Positions 3,679 to 9,833 of a stretch of DNA of 9,833 nt are shown here, piece by piece. The notes under the pieces were generated by a model that ran no database searches, was not told the origin of the DNA, and saw only the letters and a program-made list of their open reading frames with translations. Numbering within the stretch: position 1 is the first letter of the stretch; the number at the start of each line of letters is the position of its first letter. A program made the translations under genes and the position numbers. Source of the DNA: a bacterium (GTDB lineage Bacteria; Actinomycetota; Acidimicrobiia; Acidimicrobiales; CATQHL01); contig JAPONU010000242.1 in the NCBI GenBank assembly GCA_026713745.1, positions 1-9,833 on the forward strand, given 5' to 3'.

Positions 3679-5505
3679 GTGCTCGGTGGTGGCTCGGTGA
3701 GGGTGGTCGCGGCACTTCTTGCGGTGGTGCTCGTGGCGGTGGCGTGCGGTGGCGGTGCCGGAGACGGCGGACCTGTGGGTCGCGATCCCGGCGCCGGGAC
3801 GGAGACGGCCCCTGGGGGGTCAGAGCCGTCGACCGGCGAGGGCTTGCCGCGAGAGTCGGAGCCCCAGGCCCCATCGGCTGGAACCGCCGGCGGGGGTGAC
3901 GAAGTGGTCGATCCCGCCGCGCCGGACGAACCCACGCCATCGGTGGGCCCCGCCCCGGCCGACGTGCCGGCCGAGCCGCAACCTGCTGAGCCGCCGCAAC
4001 CTGCTGAGCCCCCACCGCCTGAGGCGCCTCCCGAGCCGCTCGCGCCCGAACCGCCGCCGGAGTTCGCGGCCGGGGAGGTTCCGAACGATCAACCGCCCGA
4101 CGAGGCTGCTGCGGAGGATTCGCCGGAGCCCAGCGAGCCGGACGCCGACGGCGCCGGGACCCGCGGCACGCTGGAGTTCGCCGGCTGCGGCCAGCCCTAC
4201 CTCTGCGCCACGCTGGCCGTGCCCGCCGACCACGACGACCCCGACGGTCCGGCGGTGGACCTGGCCATCGGCATGCTCCCCGCCGGCGACCCCTCACAGC
4301 GCGTCGGCTACTTGCTCGCCAACCCCGGTGGCCCCGGTGGCGGCATACAAGGGTTCCTGGACTTCGGCACCGGACTGTCCCCCTACCTGCTGGAGCGCTT
4401 CGACGTGGTCGGCTGGGACCCCCGCGGCGTCGGCGGCAGCGTGCCGGCCGGATGCTGGGTTGAGGCCATCGAACTGCACCTGGTGGACCCGCTGCCGGAC
4501 TCACCCGCCGAACGGGCGGCGCTCGACGAGGCGGCCCGCTCCCTCGCCGAGACGTGCCTCGCCAATCTCGGCGACATGGCCGGCCACATCGGCACCATCG
4601 ACACGGTCCGGGACATCGACGCCATCCGCCGGGCGCTCGGCGCCGAGACGATCAGCTACATCGGCTTCAGCTACGGAACGCTGCTGGGCGTCCTCTACGC
4701 CGACATGTTCGGCGAGCACCTGCGGGCGGCCGTCCTCGACGGCGTCGCCGACCCGTCGCTGTCGGGGCTGGATCACGCCGTGGGGCAGATGATCGGCTTC
4801 GACAGGTCGGTCCAGGACATGTTCGCCTGGTGCCGCAGCGATGCCAGTTGCGCCGTGACCGGCGATCCTGCCGAGACCTACTACGGGCTCCTGGAGCAGG
4901 TCGATGAGAACCCGCTCACAGACGCCGCAGGCGGGGTGGTACTGGGGCCCGCCCGGACGGCCCTGGCGGCGGTGTTCGCCACCTACAGCTCGCAGCTCTG
5001 GCCGGCGTTCTTCCAGTTCCTGGCCGCGGCCGCCGAGGGCGACGGCACGCTGCTGGGCCGGGTCGGCGAGGCCTACACCACCCTGGCCGACCTGGGCGCA
5101 TTCGTCGCCATCGACTGCACCGACCGCGGTGCCGCCACCCGTGCCGAAATCGACGCCCTGACCGGCGCGCTCGAGGAGGTGGCCGGCGTGCTCGGGAGGG
5201 TCTCGGTGGTCTCGATTCTGCCGTGCGAGTACTGGCCGGTTGAGGTCGGCACGCTGCCCGTCGGGCCGGTGGCAGCCCCACTGGCGCCGCCGATCCTCGT
5301 GGTGGGCAACCGGGGCGACAACGCCACGCCTTACGAGTGGGCCGTTTCGGTGGCCGAACAGCTCGAATCGGGGGTGCTCATCAGCTACGACGGCGACGAG
5401 CACGGCAGCTACGGGGCGAGTCTCTGCGTGACCGGGATCGTGGACGAGTACCTGGTGAACCTCATCGTGCCGACCGACGACGTGGACTGCCCCCGGGAGT
5501 TCTAG
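3679..5505 (+). CDS. Secreted lipoprotein alpha/beta hydrolase, tripeptidyl aminopeptidase-like (S33/TAP)
   Basis: The 608-residue product starts with a signal sequence (RVVAALLAVVLVAVAC) whose Cys23 is the probable lipidation site, so it should be anchored outside the membrane. Residues ~25-155 are a disordered Pro/Glu/Ala-rich linker with PQPAEP repeats. The catalytic part follows: NPGGPGGG (oxyanion region), FDVVGWDPRGVGGS, the nucleophile elbow GFSYGT with Ser331, Asp547 in NRGDNATP, and His575 in EHGSY; the last two lie in the TAP-like C-terminal domain. The family includes Streptomyces secreted tripeptidyl aminopeptidases and mycobacterial lipoprotein esterases/peptidases; peptide or ester hydrolysis is expected, the substrate is unknown. 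The GTG at 3679 fits the -10 box; a GTG at 3697 would still leave a workable signal peptide. It appears monocistronic, ending at a strong hairpin. Confidence 0.88.
   Translation: MLGGGSVRVVAALLAVVLVAVACGGGAGDGGPVGRDPGAGTETAPGGSEPSTGEGLPRESEPQAPSAGTAGGGDEVVDPAAPDEPTPSVGPAPADVPAEPQPAEPPQPAEPPPPEAPPEPLAPEPPPEFAAGEVPNDQPPDEAAAEDSPEPSEPDADGAGTRGTLEFAGCGQPYLCATLAVPADHDDPDGPAVDLAIGMLPAGDPSQRVGYLLANPGGPGGGIQGFLDFGTGLSPYLLERFDVVGWDPRGVGGSVPAGCWVEAIELHLVDPLPDSPAERAALDEAARSLAETCLANLGDMAGHIGTIDTVRDIDAIRRALGAETISYIGFSYGTLLGVLYADMFGEHLRAAVLDGVADPSLSGLDHAVGQMIGFDRSVQDMFAWCRSDASCAVTGDPAETYYGLLEQVDENPLTDAAGGVVLGPARTALAAVFATYSSQLWPAFFQFLAAAAEGDGTLLGRVGEAYTTLADLGAFVAIDCTDRGAATRAEIDALTGALEEVAGVLGRVSVVSILPCEYWPVEVGTLPVGPVAAPLAPPILVVGNRGDNATPYEWAVSVAEQLESGVLISYDGDEHGSYGASLCVTGIVDEYLVNLIVPTDDVDCPREF
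3976..4010 (+). repeat. 18-bp tandem repeat in the lipoprotein linker
   Basis: CCGCAACCTGCTGAGCC occurs at 3976-3992 and 3994-4010, an exact copy 18 bp apart, in frame. It encodes two PQPAEP units, and a diverged PPPEAP follows. Such units can gain or lose copies by slippage and change the length of the tether between membrane anchor and catalytic domain. Confidence 0.8.
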
Positions 5506-5520
5506 GGCCCGAACGCGAAC

Positions 5521-5550
5521 GAGCGCCCCGGCCGACCGGCCGGAGCGCTC
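5521..5550. terminator. Bidirectional terminator between hydrolase and tRNA-Gln
   Basis: GAGCGC-C-CCGGCC (5521-5533) pairs with GGCCGG-A-GCGCTC (5538-5550) around a GACC loop: 12 base pairs interrupted by one C/A mismatch. It begins 15 bp after the hydrolase stop and ends 7 bp from the 3' end of the opposing tRNA-Gln, so it can serve both. It is the strongest hairpin I see in the window. Confidence 0.75.
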
Positions 5551-5557
5551 TGCGATG

Positions 5558-5629
5558 CTCGGGGGGGAGGACTCGAACCCCCAACGACGGGACCAGAACC
5601 CGCTGTGTTGCCTATTACACCACCCCCGA
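5558..5629 (-). tRNA. tRNA-Gln (anticodon CTG)
   Basis: A 72-base cloverleaf on the minus strand. The acceptor TCGGGGG pairs with CCCCCGA, starting with the U1-A72 pair typical of tRNA-Gln, with discriminator G. The D stem is GTGT/ACAC. The anticodon stem GCGGG/CCCGT encloses TTCTGGT, with CTG complementary to 5594-5596. The T arm is GGGGG-TTCGAGT-CCTCC with one G-U pair. CCA is not encoded. In most actinobacteria this tRNA is first charged with glutamate by GltX and then amidated by GatCAB; gltX is present downstream, gat genes are not in view. Confidence 0.96.
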
Positions 5630-5640
5630 AGGGTCCAGCA

Positions 5641-5646
5641 ATGCTA
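5641..5646 (-). promoter_or_regulatory. -10 box of tRNA-Gln
   Basis: On the minus strand TAGCAT lies 11 bases upstream of the tRNA 5' end. The -35 position falls within the first copy of the 28-bp repeat and does not resemble TTGACA. Confidence 0.45.
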
Positions 5647-5753
5647 CCGGCCCGGGGTCCCGGCGGACCATCCCGCCGGCCATCGGCGACCGTTCGGTCC
5701 CCGCTCGAATCACCTGCTCGATACTCCGGCCCGGGGTCCCGGCGGACCATCCC
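5647..5753. repeat. Two perfect copies of a 28-bp repeat
   Basis: Positions 5647-5674 and 5726-5753 carry the same 28 bases, from CCGGCCCGGGGTCCC to GGCGGACCATCCC, 79 bp apart. The repeat contains the short inverted core CCGGG-GT-CCCGG. The first copy covers the tRNA-Gln promoter upstream region; the second lies upstream of the substrate-binding protein promoter. Sequence beyond the repeat on the tRNA side also aligns loosely (ATGCTA against ATACT), as after a segment duplication. No gene is seen in 5630-5826. Confidence 0.85.
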
Positions 5754-5761
5754 CCGGTGCT

Positions 5762-5820
5762 GGGGACGGTCACGCGGCGCACTCCTAGGCTGTCGGGCGG
5801 ATGTCGACTCGACGAGGAGG
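5762..5820 (+). promoter_or_regulatory. Promoter and strong ribosome binding site of the substrate-binding protein
   Basis: A TAGGCT -10 box lies at 5786-5791, with a weak GGGGAC (5762-5767) at 18-bp spacing as the possible -35. Transcription would begin near 5798 and give a leader of about 29 bases. GAGGAGG at 5814-5820, six bases before the ATG at 5827, is the best Shine-Dalgarno sequence in the window and decides the start over the longer open frame reaching back to 5605. Confidence 0.6.
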
Positions 5821-5826
5821 TCGCCC

Positions 5827-7149
5827 ATGTCGAGATTGCAATCCGGCGTGCGTGTCGCGTGCGCGTTGGTCTGCGCGGTGATGCTCGCCGCCGCCTGCGG
5901 CGCGGACGGGGGCGCCGGCAGTTCCGGCGACATCGACGGGGCCGCAGCCCCGGATGCGGCGTCGCACCTCGGGGACGGGTCGCTGGGGGTCGTGCGTGTC
6001 GAGCCGGGCGAGGCCGTCCAGATCCGCTCGCTGAACGCCATCGCCGGCGACGTGGCGTTCTTCGGCCTGCCGATCGCCCGCAGCGTTGTCCTGGCGATCG
6101 CCGACTACGGCCCGATCCACGGCTTCGACGTCGATCTCGGCGCCGAACTGGACGATCTGTGCTCCAACGACGGCGGGCAGGCGGCGGCGCAGACCATCGT
6201 GGCCGACCGCGACGTGATCGGTGTGGTCGGCACGTCCTGCTCGGGCGCGGCGGTGGCTGCGGCGCCGCTGATCACCACCGCGGGCATGGTGCTGATCTCC
6301 GGCGGCAACACCTCGCCGGCGCTCACCTCTGACCTGCAGGGCAATCCGGGGGCCAACCGCAGCGTGGGCTACTACCGCACCGCGCACAACGACCTGTTCC
6401 AGGGCGCGGCGATGGCCGAGTTCGTCTACGACGAGTTGGGGATCGCCACCGCGGCGGCGATCCACGACGGCGATCCCTACACCCAGGGTCTGGCGCAGGC
6501 GTTCGCCGATGCGTTCGAGCGTGAGGGCGGCACCGTGACGGGCCTCAGCGCCGTGAACAAGGACGACACCGACATGGTGCCGGTGCTGACCGAGATCGCC
6601 GCGGCCTCCCCGGGCGCGCTGTTCCTGCCGCTCTTCCAGCCGGCGGGCGACTTCATCGCCGATCAGGCGCGGGCCGTGCCGGGACTGGAGGACACGGTGC
6701 TGGTGGCCGCCGACAGCCTGCTGACCTCGCACTACCTGGCGCTGCCGCAGACCGTCGGCATGTACTTCTCCGGGCCCGACACCCGCTTCGGCGACAACCG
6801 CAACCAGAGCACCGGCAGGACGGCCGGGGACTTCCTGGCCGCCTACGAGGCCCGCTACGGCGAGCCGCCGGCTTCCACCTTCTGGGCTTACGGCTACGAC
6901 GCCACCACGCTGCTGCTCGATGCCATCGCCGCAGCCTCGTACCTCGACGGCGACACGCTCGTGGTGGACCGTCAGGGCGTGCGCGACTCCCTCGACGGCG
7001 TAGAGGACTACCAGGGCCTCTTCGGCACGCTCGGCTGCGACGATTTCGGTGACTGCGGGGCCGCCCGGATCACCGTCGTCCGGAACATCGGCGGGGAGGA
7101 GAACGTCGAGGCCAGCCTGGAGAACATCGTCTTCTCGTTCGCGCCGTAG
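5827..7149 (+). CDS. ABC-type substrate-binding lipoprotein, branched-chain amino acid family
   Basis: The 440-residue protein starts with a lipoprotein signal peptide (VACALVCAVMLAAAC, lipidation at Cys24) and a short Gly/Ala/Asp linker. The body follows the type I periplasmic-binding fold of LivJ-like proteins (Peripla_BP_6): a first strand and helix around FGLPIARSVVLAIADYG, LGAELDDLCSNDGGQAAA, VIGVVGTSCSGAAVAAAPL with ISGGNTSPAL (ligand-side serines and threonines), TAHNDLFQGAAMAEF, then AAAIHDGDPYTQGLAQAF and, near the end, FWAYGYDATTLLLDAI. It would capture an amino acid or similar small polar ligand outside the membrane. No permease or ATPase genes are adjacent, so it is either an orphan receptor for a distant transporter or has an extracytoplasmic sensing role. 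Ligand identity cannot be read. It ends with a hairpin at 7155. Confidence 0.9.
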   Translation: MSRLQSGVRVACALVCAVMLAAACGADGGAGSSGDIDGAAAPDAASHLGDGSLGVVRVEPGEAVQIRSLNAIAGDVAFFGLPIARSVVLAIADYGPIHGFDVDLGAELDDLCSNDGGQAAAQTIVADRDVIGVVGTSCSGAAVAAAPLITTAGMVLISGGNTSPALTSDLQGNPGANRSVGYYRTAHNDLFQGAAMAEFVYDELGIATAAAIHDGDPYTQGLAQAFADAFEREGGTVTGLSAVNKDDTDMVPVLTEIAAASPGALFLPLFQPAGDFIADQARAVPGLEDTVLVAADSLLTSHYLALPQTVGMYFSGPDTRFGDNRNQSTGRTAGDFLAAYEARYGEPPASTFWAYGYDATTLLLDAIAAASYLDGDTLVVDRQGVRDSLDGVEDYQGLFGTLGCDDFGDCGAARITVVRNIGGEENVEASLENIVFSFAP

Positions 7150-7154
7150 GTGAG

Positions 7155-7175
7155 CCCGAACTTCACCGGTTCGGG
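7155..7175 (+). terminator. Terminator of the substrate-binding protein gene
   Basis: CCCGAAC (7155-7161) and GTTCGGG (7169-7175) form a 7-bp stem with a 7-base loop, five bases after the stop codon; the short T-containing GTTAT follows at 7176-7180. Confidence 0.55.
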
Positions 7176-7243
7176 GTTATCCCCGCCGGCTCCGACGCTT
7201 GGATCGGTTCGCGGCACCGCCCGACCGGTGGGCGGGCCGACAG

Positions 7244-7271
7244 GCTCGGCCCCGGTGAATTCGGGCCGAGC
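7244..7271. terminator. Hairpin in the convergent gap, probable gltX terminator
   Basis: GCTCGGCCC (7244-7252) pairs perfectly with GGGCCGAGC (7263-7271) around a 10-base loop. A second stem, CCGCCC/GGGCGG (7217-7235), lies beside it. The 176-bp space between the convergent substrate-binding protein and gltX holds only such hairpins; I see no gene in it. Confidence 0.55.
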
Positions 7272-7325
7272 GGGCGCCGCCGGGGTGCGCGGGTCGCGGT
7301 ACGGCGGGTTCTCGTCATCGGATCA

Positions 7326-8693
7326 TCATGTGCGCTGAGCCGCCAGGCGATGGCGGGCGACCCGGAGGCGCCGGAGGACCTCGTGGCGGTCCAGCAGGAC
7401 CATCGACTCGAAGAGCGGCGGGCCGACGGTGCGTCCGGTGAGCGCCACGCGGATGGGCGCCTGGGCCTTGCCCAGCTTCAGGCCGTGACGCTCGGCCAGC
7501 GCCAGCGCGGCGGCGTGGGCGGCCTCGGGCGTCCAGTCGGCCTCGGCGTAGGTGGAAATGGCGTCGTCCAGCACCGCCGGTGCGGCCGGAGCGCTCATCG
7601 CCTTGCGCCACGACTCGTCGTCGATCGGCGGCTCGGCCAGGAACAGCCAGTCCACGTAGCGGCCGATGTCGCCGAGCGTCCGCACCTTCTCCTGCACCAC
7701 CGGGGCTAGCGCCTCCAGCACGTCGGGGCGCATCCGCTCAGCCGGCCAGGGCGCCGCCTCGCCCAGCCACGGCCCCGAGCGCCGCAGGTACTCGGTGGTG
7801 CTGAGGGAGCGGATGTAGACGCCGTTGAAGTGCTCCAGCTTCTTGGTGTCGAAGAACGCCGGCGCCCGGTTCACGTCGGTGAGGCGGAACTGCTCGATGA
7901 TCTCGGCCATGGGACGGATCTCGGTGTCGTCGGCCGGGCCCCAACCCAGCAGCGCCAAGTGGTTGGCCATGGCTTCGGGCAGGTAGCCCCGGGCGCGGTA
8001 GTCGCCCAGCGACACGTCGTCGCGGCGTTTGGACAGCTTCTTGCGGGAGGCGTTCACCAGCAGCGGCAGGTGGGCGTAGGTCGGCGCCTCGACGCCCAGC
8101 GCCTCCAGCAGGAGCACCACTTTCGGCACCCCCGACAGCAGGTCCTCGCCCCGGATGGCGTGCGTGACCCCCATGTCCACGTCGTCGACGGCGTTGGCCA
8201 GCAGGAACGTGGCCGCCCCTGCCGAGCGCCACACCACGAAGTCCTCCAGGTCGTCGCTGGCGAAGGACACCTCGCCGCGTACCACGTCGGCGAACGTCAC
8301 GGTGCGCCCCGCCGGCATCCGGAAGCGGGCCGCCAGGCCGGGTCGCAGCGTCGTGCCGGCCACCGGCTGGTTGTCGGCGTCGCACAGGTAGGCGGCTCCG
8401 CTCCCCAGCAGGGACTCGACGGCGGTCCGGTGTCGTTCCCGGCGCTGGGACTGGAATACCGGCTCCTCGTCCCAGTCGATTCGCAGCCACGACAGCAGGT
8501 CGTAGATGAGGTCCACCAGCTCGGGCCGGTTGCGGGCCTCGTCGGTGTCTTCGATGCGCAGCAGCATCTTCCCGCCCACCGAGCGGGCGTAGATCCAGTT
8601 GAACAGCGCCGTGCGGGCCGAGCCGACGTGCAGGAACCCCGTCGGCGACGGGGCGAACCGCACCCGTGCGGCGGGATCTGGCGGGGCGCTCAT
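7326..8693 (-). CDS. gltX: Glutamyl-tRNA synthetase
   Basis: The 455-residue class I synthetase charges tRNA-Glu in the cytoplasm and, in organisms without GlnRS, probably also tRNA-Gln for later amidation. The catalytic Rossmann domain opens with VRFAPSPTGFLHVGSARTALFNW: the HIGH motif is His22-Val-Gly-Ser25, where HIGG is more usual. Next come LRIEDTDEARNRPE (the glutamate-pocket region) and AIRGEDLLSG; the KMSKS loop is KLSKR at 219-223. The C-terminal ~150 residues are the helical anticodon-binding domain. Start chosen at the ATG at 8693 because the family begins a few residues before the VRFAPSPTG strand; the frame runs 26 codons further up without a better start. Only a weak AGGG precedes the ATG. 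It probably shares a transcript with the upstream gene ending 64 bp away. A near-copy of its HIGH region sits in that gap. Confidence 0.95.
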   Translation of the reverse strand: MSAPPDPAARVRFAPSPTGFLHVGSARTALFNWIYARSVGGKMLLRIEDTDEARNRPELVDLIYDLLSWLRIDWDEEPVFQSQRRERHRTAVESLLGSGAAYLCDADNQPVAGTTLRPGLAARFRMPAGRTVTFADVVRGEVSFASDDLEDFVVWRSAGAATFLLANAVDDVDMGVTHAIRGEDLLSGVPKVVLLLEALGVEAPTYAHLPLLVNASRKKLSKRRDDVSLGDYRARGYLPEAMANHLALLGWGPADDTEIRPMAEIIEQFRLTDVNRAPAFFDTKKLEHFNGVYIRSLSTTEYLRRSGPWLGEAAPWPAERMRPDVLEALAPVVQEKVRTLGDIGRYVDWLFLAEPPIDDESWRKAMSAPAAPAVLDDAISTYAEADWTPEAAHAAALALAERHGLKLGKAQAPIRVALTGRTVGPPLFESMVLLDRHEVLRRLRVARHRLAAQRT

Positions 8694-8750
8694 GGTTTCG
8701 CCCTGTCCGACCGCCCGAACCCCGTCGGCGACGGGGTGAACCGCACCCGT
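8634..8750. repeat. 34-bp direct repeat spanning the gltX start
   Basis: Positions 8634-8667 (inside gltX, encoding roughly VRFAPSPTGF) and 8717-8750 (upstream of the gltX ATG) match at 33 of 34 bases, offset 83 bp. Each copy contains the perfect 17-bp palindrome CCCCGTCGGCGACGGGG, at 8637-8653 and 8720-8736. Similarity seems to continue weakly on the side of the GTGCGGCGGG/GTGGCGGGG bases. A partial tandem duplication of the gltX 5' end is the simplest reading. Confidence 0.85.
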
Positions 8751-8757
8751 GGCGGGG

Positions 8758-9228
8758 TCACGGCGCCCCAAGCGCCCCGGGGGAGACCTCGTCGGCGATG
8801 CGGCAGCGGATCGGGTAGCCGTCGTGGCCGCCCGCGCCGGCGAACAGTTCCCGCCGGGAGGCCACCACCTCGATGGGCGCGGCGGCGTCCAGGTAGCGCC
8901 AGTGGTCGAAGGCCACCTCCAGGTCGGCGGCCACCGGCGCCCGGCCGAACAGCGAGGCCCGCTTCAGCGCCACCATCGCGCAGCCCGCCACAACGTCGCC
9001 GGGCTTCTCGCCGTCGTGCAGCCGCAGCTGCGGCGCGAAGTGCTTCGCCAGGCGCAGCGCGTAGCCCTGGTCGGGTCCCTGGTAACCGAACCCTTCGCCG
9101 GCCGGCAGCGGCCCGTCGGCCAGCTCACCCGGCCGGTCGGCGCGCCAGCCGCCCAGCCGCTGCGGGGGCGAGCTGTAGTGGCGGGCGGCCTTGCCGGGTG
9201 CGTGCGGTACGTAGGGGGGCTGGGCCAT
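8758..9228 (-). CDS. Conserved-type hypothetical protein upstream of gltX
   Basis: The frame encodes 156 residues from the ATG at 9228 (MAQPPYVPHAPGKAARHY) to the TGA at 8758. I recall similar actinobacterial proteins of unknown function, with a SPPQRLGGWRADRPGEL-like N-terminus, a GPDQGYALRLA segment and a CAMVALKRASLFGRAPVAADLEVAFDHW helix region, but cannot name a family. There is no signal peptide or membrane segment, so it should be cytosolic. The start is fixed by a TAGGCT -10 box seven bases upstream, implying a leaderless mRNA; the frame continues upstream to 9765 only as the antisense of the next gene. It lies 64 bp ahead of gltX on the same strand and diverges from an oxidoreductase gene. 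Function unknown. Confidence 0.8.
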   Translation of the reverse strand: MAQPPYVPHAPGKAARHYSSPPQRLGGWRADRPGELADGPLPAGEGFGYQGPDQGYALRLAKHFAPQLRLHDGEKPGDVVAGCAMVALKRASLFGRAPVAADLEVAFDHWRYLDAAAPIEVVASRRELFAGAGGHDGYPIRCRIADEVSPGALGAP

Positions 9229-9235
9229 GCGGCTG

Positions 9236-9254
9236 AGCCTAGAGCCGGTACCGT
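9236..9254. promoter_or_regulatory. Back-to-back leaderless promoters
   Basis: On minus, TAGGCT (complement of 9236-9241) is followed after seven bases by the ATG at 9228. On plus, TACCGT (9249-9254) is followed after seven bases by the ATG at 9262. Only 33 bp separate the two start codons, and neither has a Shine-Dalgarno sequence. The two -10 elements are 7 bp apart, so each promoter's -35 region would lie inside the other gene and the two may compete for polymerase. Confidence 0.5.
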
Positions 9255-9261
9255 GCCGCCC

Positions 9262-9833
9262 ATGCTTTTCGGGATCAAGACCTCGCAACAGGACACCAAC
9301 TGGGCGGACATGCTCGCCGTGTGGCAAGAGGCCGACGACATCGACGTCTTCACCTCGGCCTGGAACTTCGACCACTTCTACCCGATCTTCTCCGACTCGG
9401 CGGGGGAGTGCCTGGAGGGCTGGACCACGCTGACGGCGCTGGCGCAGGCCACGAAGCGCATCCGGGTGGGCTCCATGGTCAACGGCATGGTCTACCGCCA
9501 CCCGGCGGTGCTGGCGGCCATGGCGTCGTCCCTGGACATCATCAGCGGCGGCCGCCTGGAGTTGGGGATCGGCGCCGGCTGGAACGACGAGGAGTGTGAC
9601 GCCTACGGCATCCAGCTCGGCACCATGACCGAGCGCTTCGACCGCTTCGCCGAGGCCTGCGAGGTCATCAAGGGCCTCCTCACCCAGGAACTCACCAGCT
9701 TCGAGGGCCGCTATTTCACCCTCAGCGAGGCCCGCAACAACCCGCCCGGGGTGCAGAGGCCGCACCCGCCCATCTGCATCGGCGGCAAGGGCGAGCGGCG
9801 CACCCTGCCGCTGGTGGCCCGCTACGCCGACCA
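9262..9833 (+). CDS. LLM-class, F420-type oxidoreductase (N-terminal 190 residues)
   Basis: The gene starts at the ATG at 9262 and is still open at the window edge. It matches the luciferase-like monooxygenase superfamily, TIM-barrel enzymes that in actinobacteria usually use coenzyme F420. The first strand is MLFGIKTSQQDTNW, followed by ADDIDVFTSAWNFDHF, LTALAQATKRIRVGSMVNG (residues 57-75), RHPAVLAAMASSLDIISGGRLELGIGAGW (79-107), and FDRFAEACEVIKGLL. GRLELGIGAGW is a hallmark of the F420-dependent subgroup. The substrate cannot be told from the sequence. The start is fixed by the leaderless TACCGT promoter. It diverges from the hypothetical gene at 8758-9228. The missing C-terminus would be about 100-150 residues. 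Confidence 0.9.
   Translation, partial: MLFGIKTSQQDTNWADMLAVWQEADDIDVFTSAWNFDHFYPIFSDSAGECLEGWTTLTALAQATKRIRVGSMVNGMVYRHPAVLAAMASSLDIISGGRLELGIGAGWNDEECDAYGIQLGTMTERFDRFAEACEVIKGLLTQELTSFEGRYFTLSEARNNPPGVQRPHPPICIGGKGERRTLPLVARYAD

Noticed and set aside
5647..5753. CRISPR-like spaced repeats
   Set aside because: Only two copies, spacing of 51 bp between them, no further units and no cas genes.
5555..5788. Plus-strand frame with LGGEDSNPQRRDQNPLC
   Set aside because: Antisense translation of tRNA-Gln.
7830..9236. 468-residue plus-strand frame opposite gltX
   Set aside because: It has low-complexity Arg/Gly/Pro composition, while the minus strand carries an unmistakable GluRS and a second coherent frame.

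Overview
The window reads as chromosomal DNA of a high-GC actinobacterium. The evidence is very GC-rich third codon positions, several GTG starts, apparently leaderless promoters, a CarD close to the mycobacterial protein (Trp85 included), an F420-type luciferase-like oxidoreductase and actinobacterial-looking tRNAs. An uncultured member of the Acidimicrobiia is my guess from overall style; the sequence does not prove it.

Layout, left to right. (1) 1-1217, plus strand: the C-terminal end of a Sua5/YrdC threonylcarbamoyl-AMP synthase, then rpiB (ribose-5-phosphate isomerase B) overlapping by a GTGA junction with a PaaI-type hotdog thioesterase. (2) 1218-1380: a spacer with a 24-bp direct repeat around a hairpin. 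(3) 1381-1860: carD. (4) 1905-2309: tRNA-Pro(TGG) on plus, a 57-residue four-cysteine protein on minus that is easy to miss, and tRNA-Glu(CTC) on minus. (5) 2330-3600: an eroded accessory patch beside tRNA-Glu, made of an OLD/AAA_21-like ATPase without its Walker A N-terminus and the first ~60 residues of a DUF4276 (TOPRIM-like) partner. (6) 3679-5505: a secreted lipoprotein alpha/beta hydrolase of the tripeptidyl aminopeptidase (S33/TAP) type. (7) 5558-5629: tRNA-Gln(CTG) on minus, followed by two perfect copies of a 28-bp repeat. (8) 5827-7149: a lipoprotein substrate-binding protein of the branched-chain amino acid ABC type. (9) 7326-9228, minus strand: gltX (glutamyl-tRNA synthetase) downstream of a conserved-looking hypothetical gene. 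(10) 9262-9833: the start of a divergent LLM-class oxidoreductase, cut by the window edge.

Most of the window is housekeeping: tRNA supply and charging, tRNA modification, pentose phosphate metabolism, RNA polymerase regulation and nutrient capture. The points of most interest are the decayed ATPase/DUF4276 pair with a 19-bp palindrome over its apparent start, a recurring TAnnnT-N6/7-RTG leaderless architecture including two divergent leaderless starts within 35 bp, a 34-bp near-copy of the gltX HIGH-motif region just upstream of gltX, and the unannotated Cys-rich small protein. I see no intact new defence system, CRISPR array or insertion sequence.
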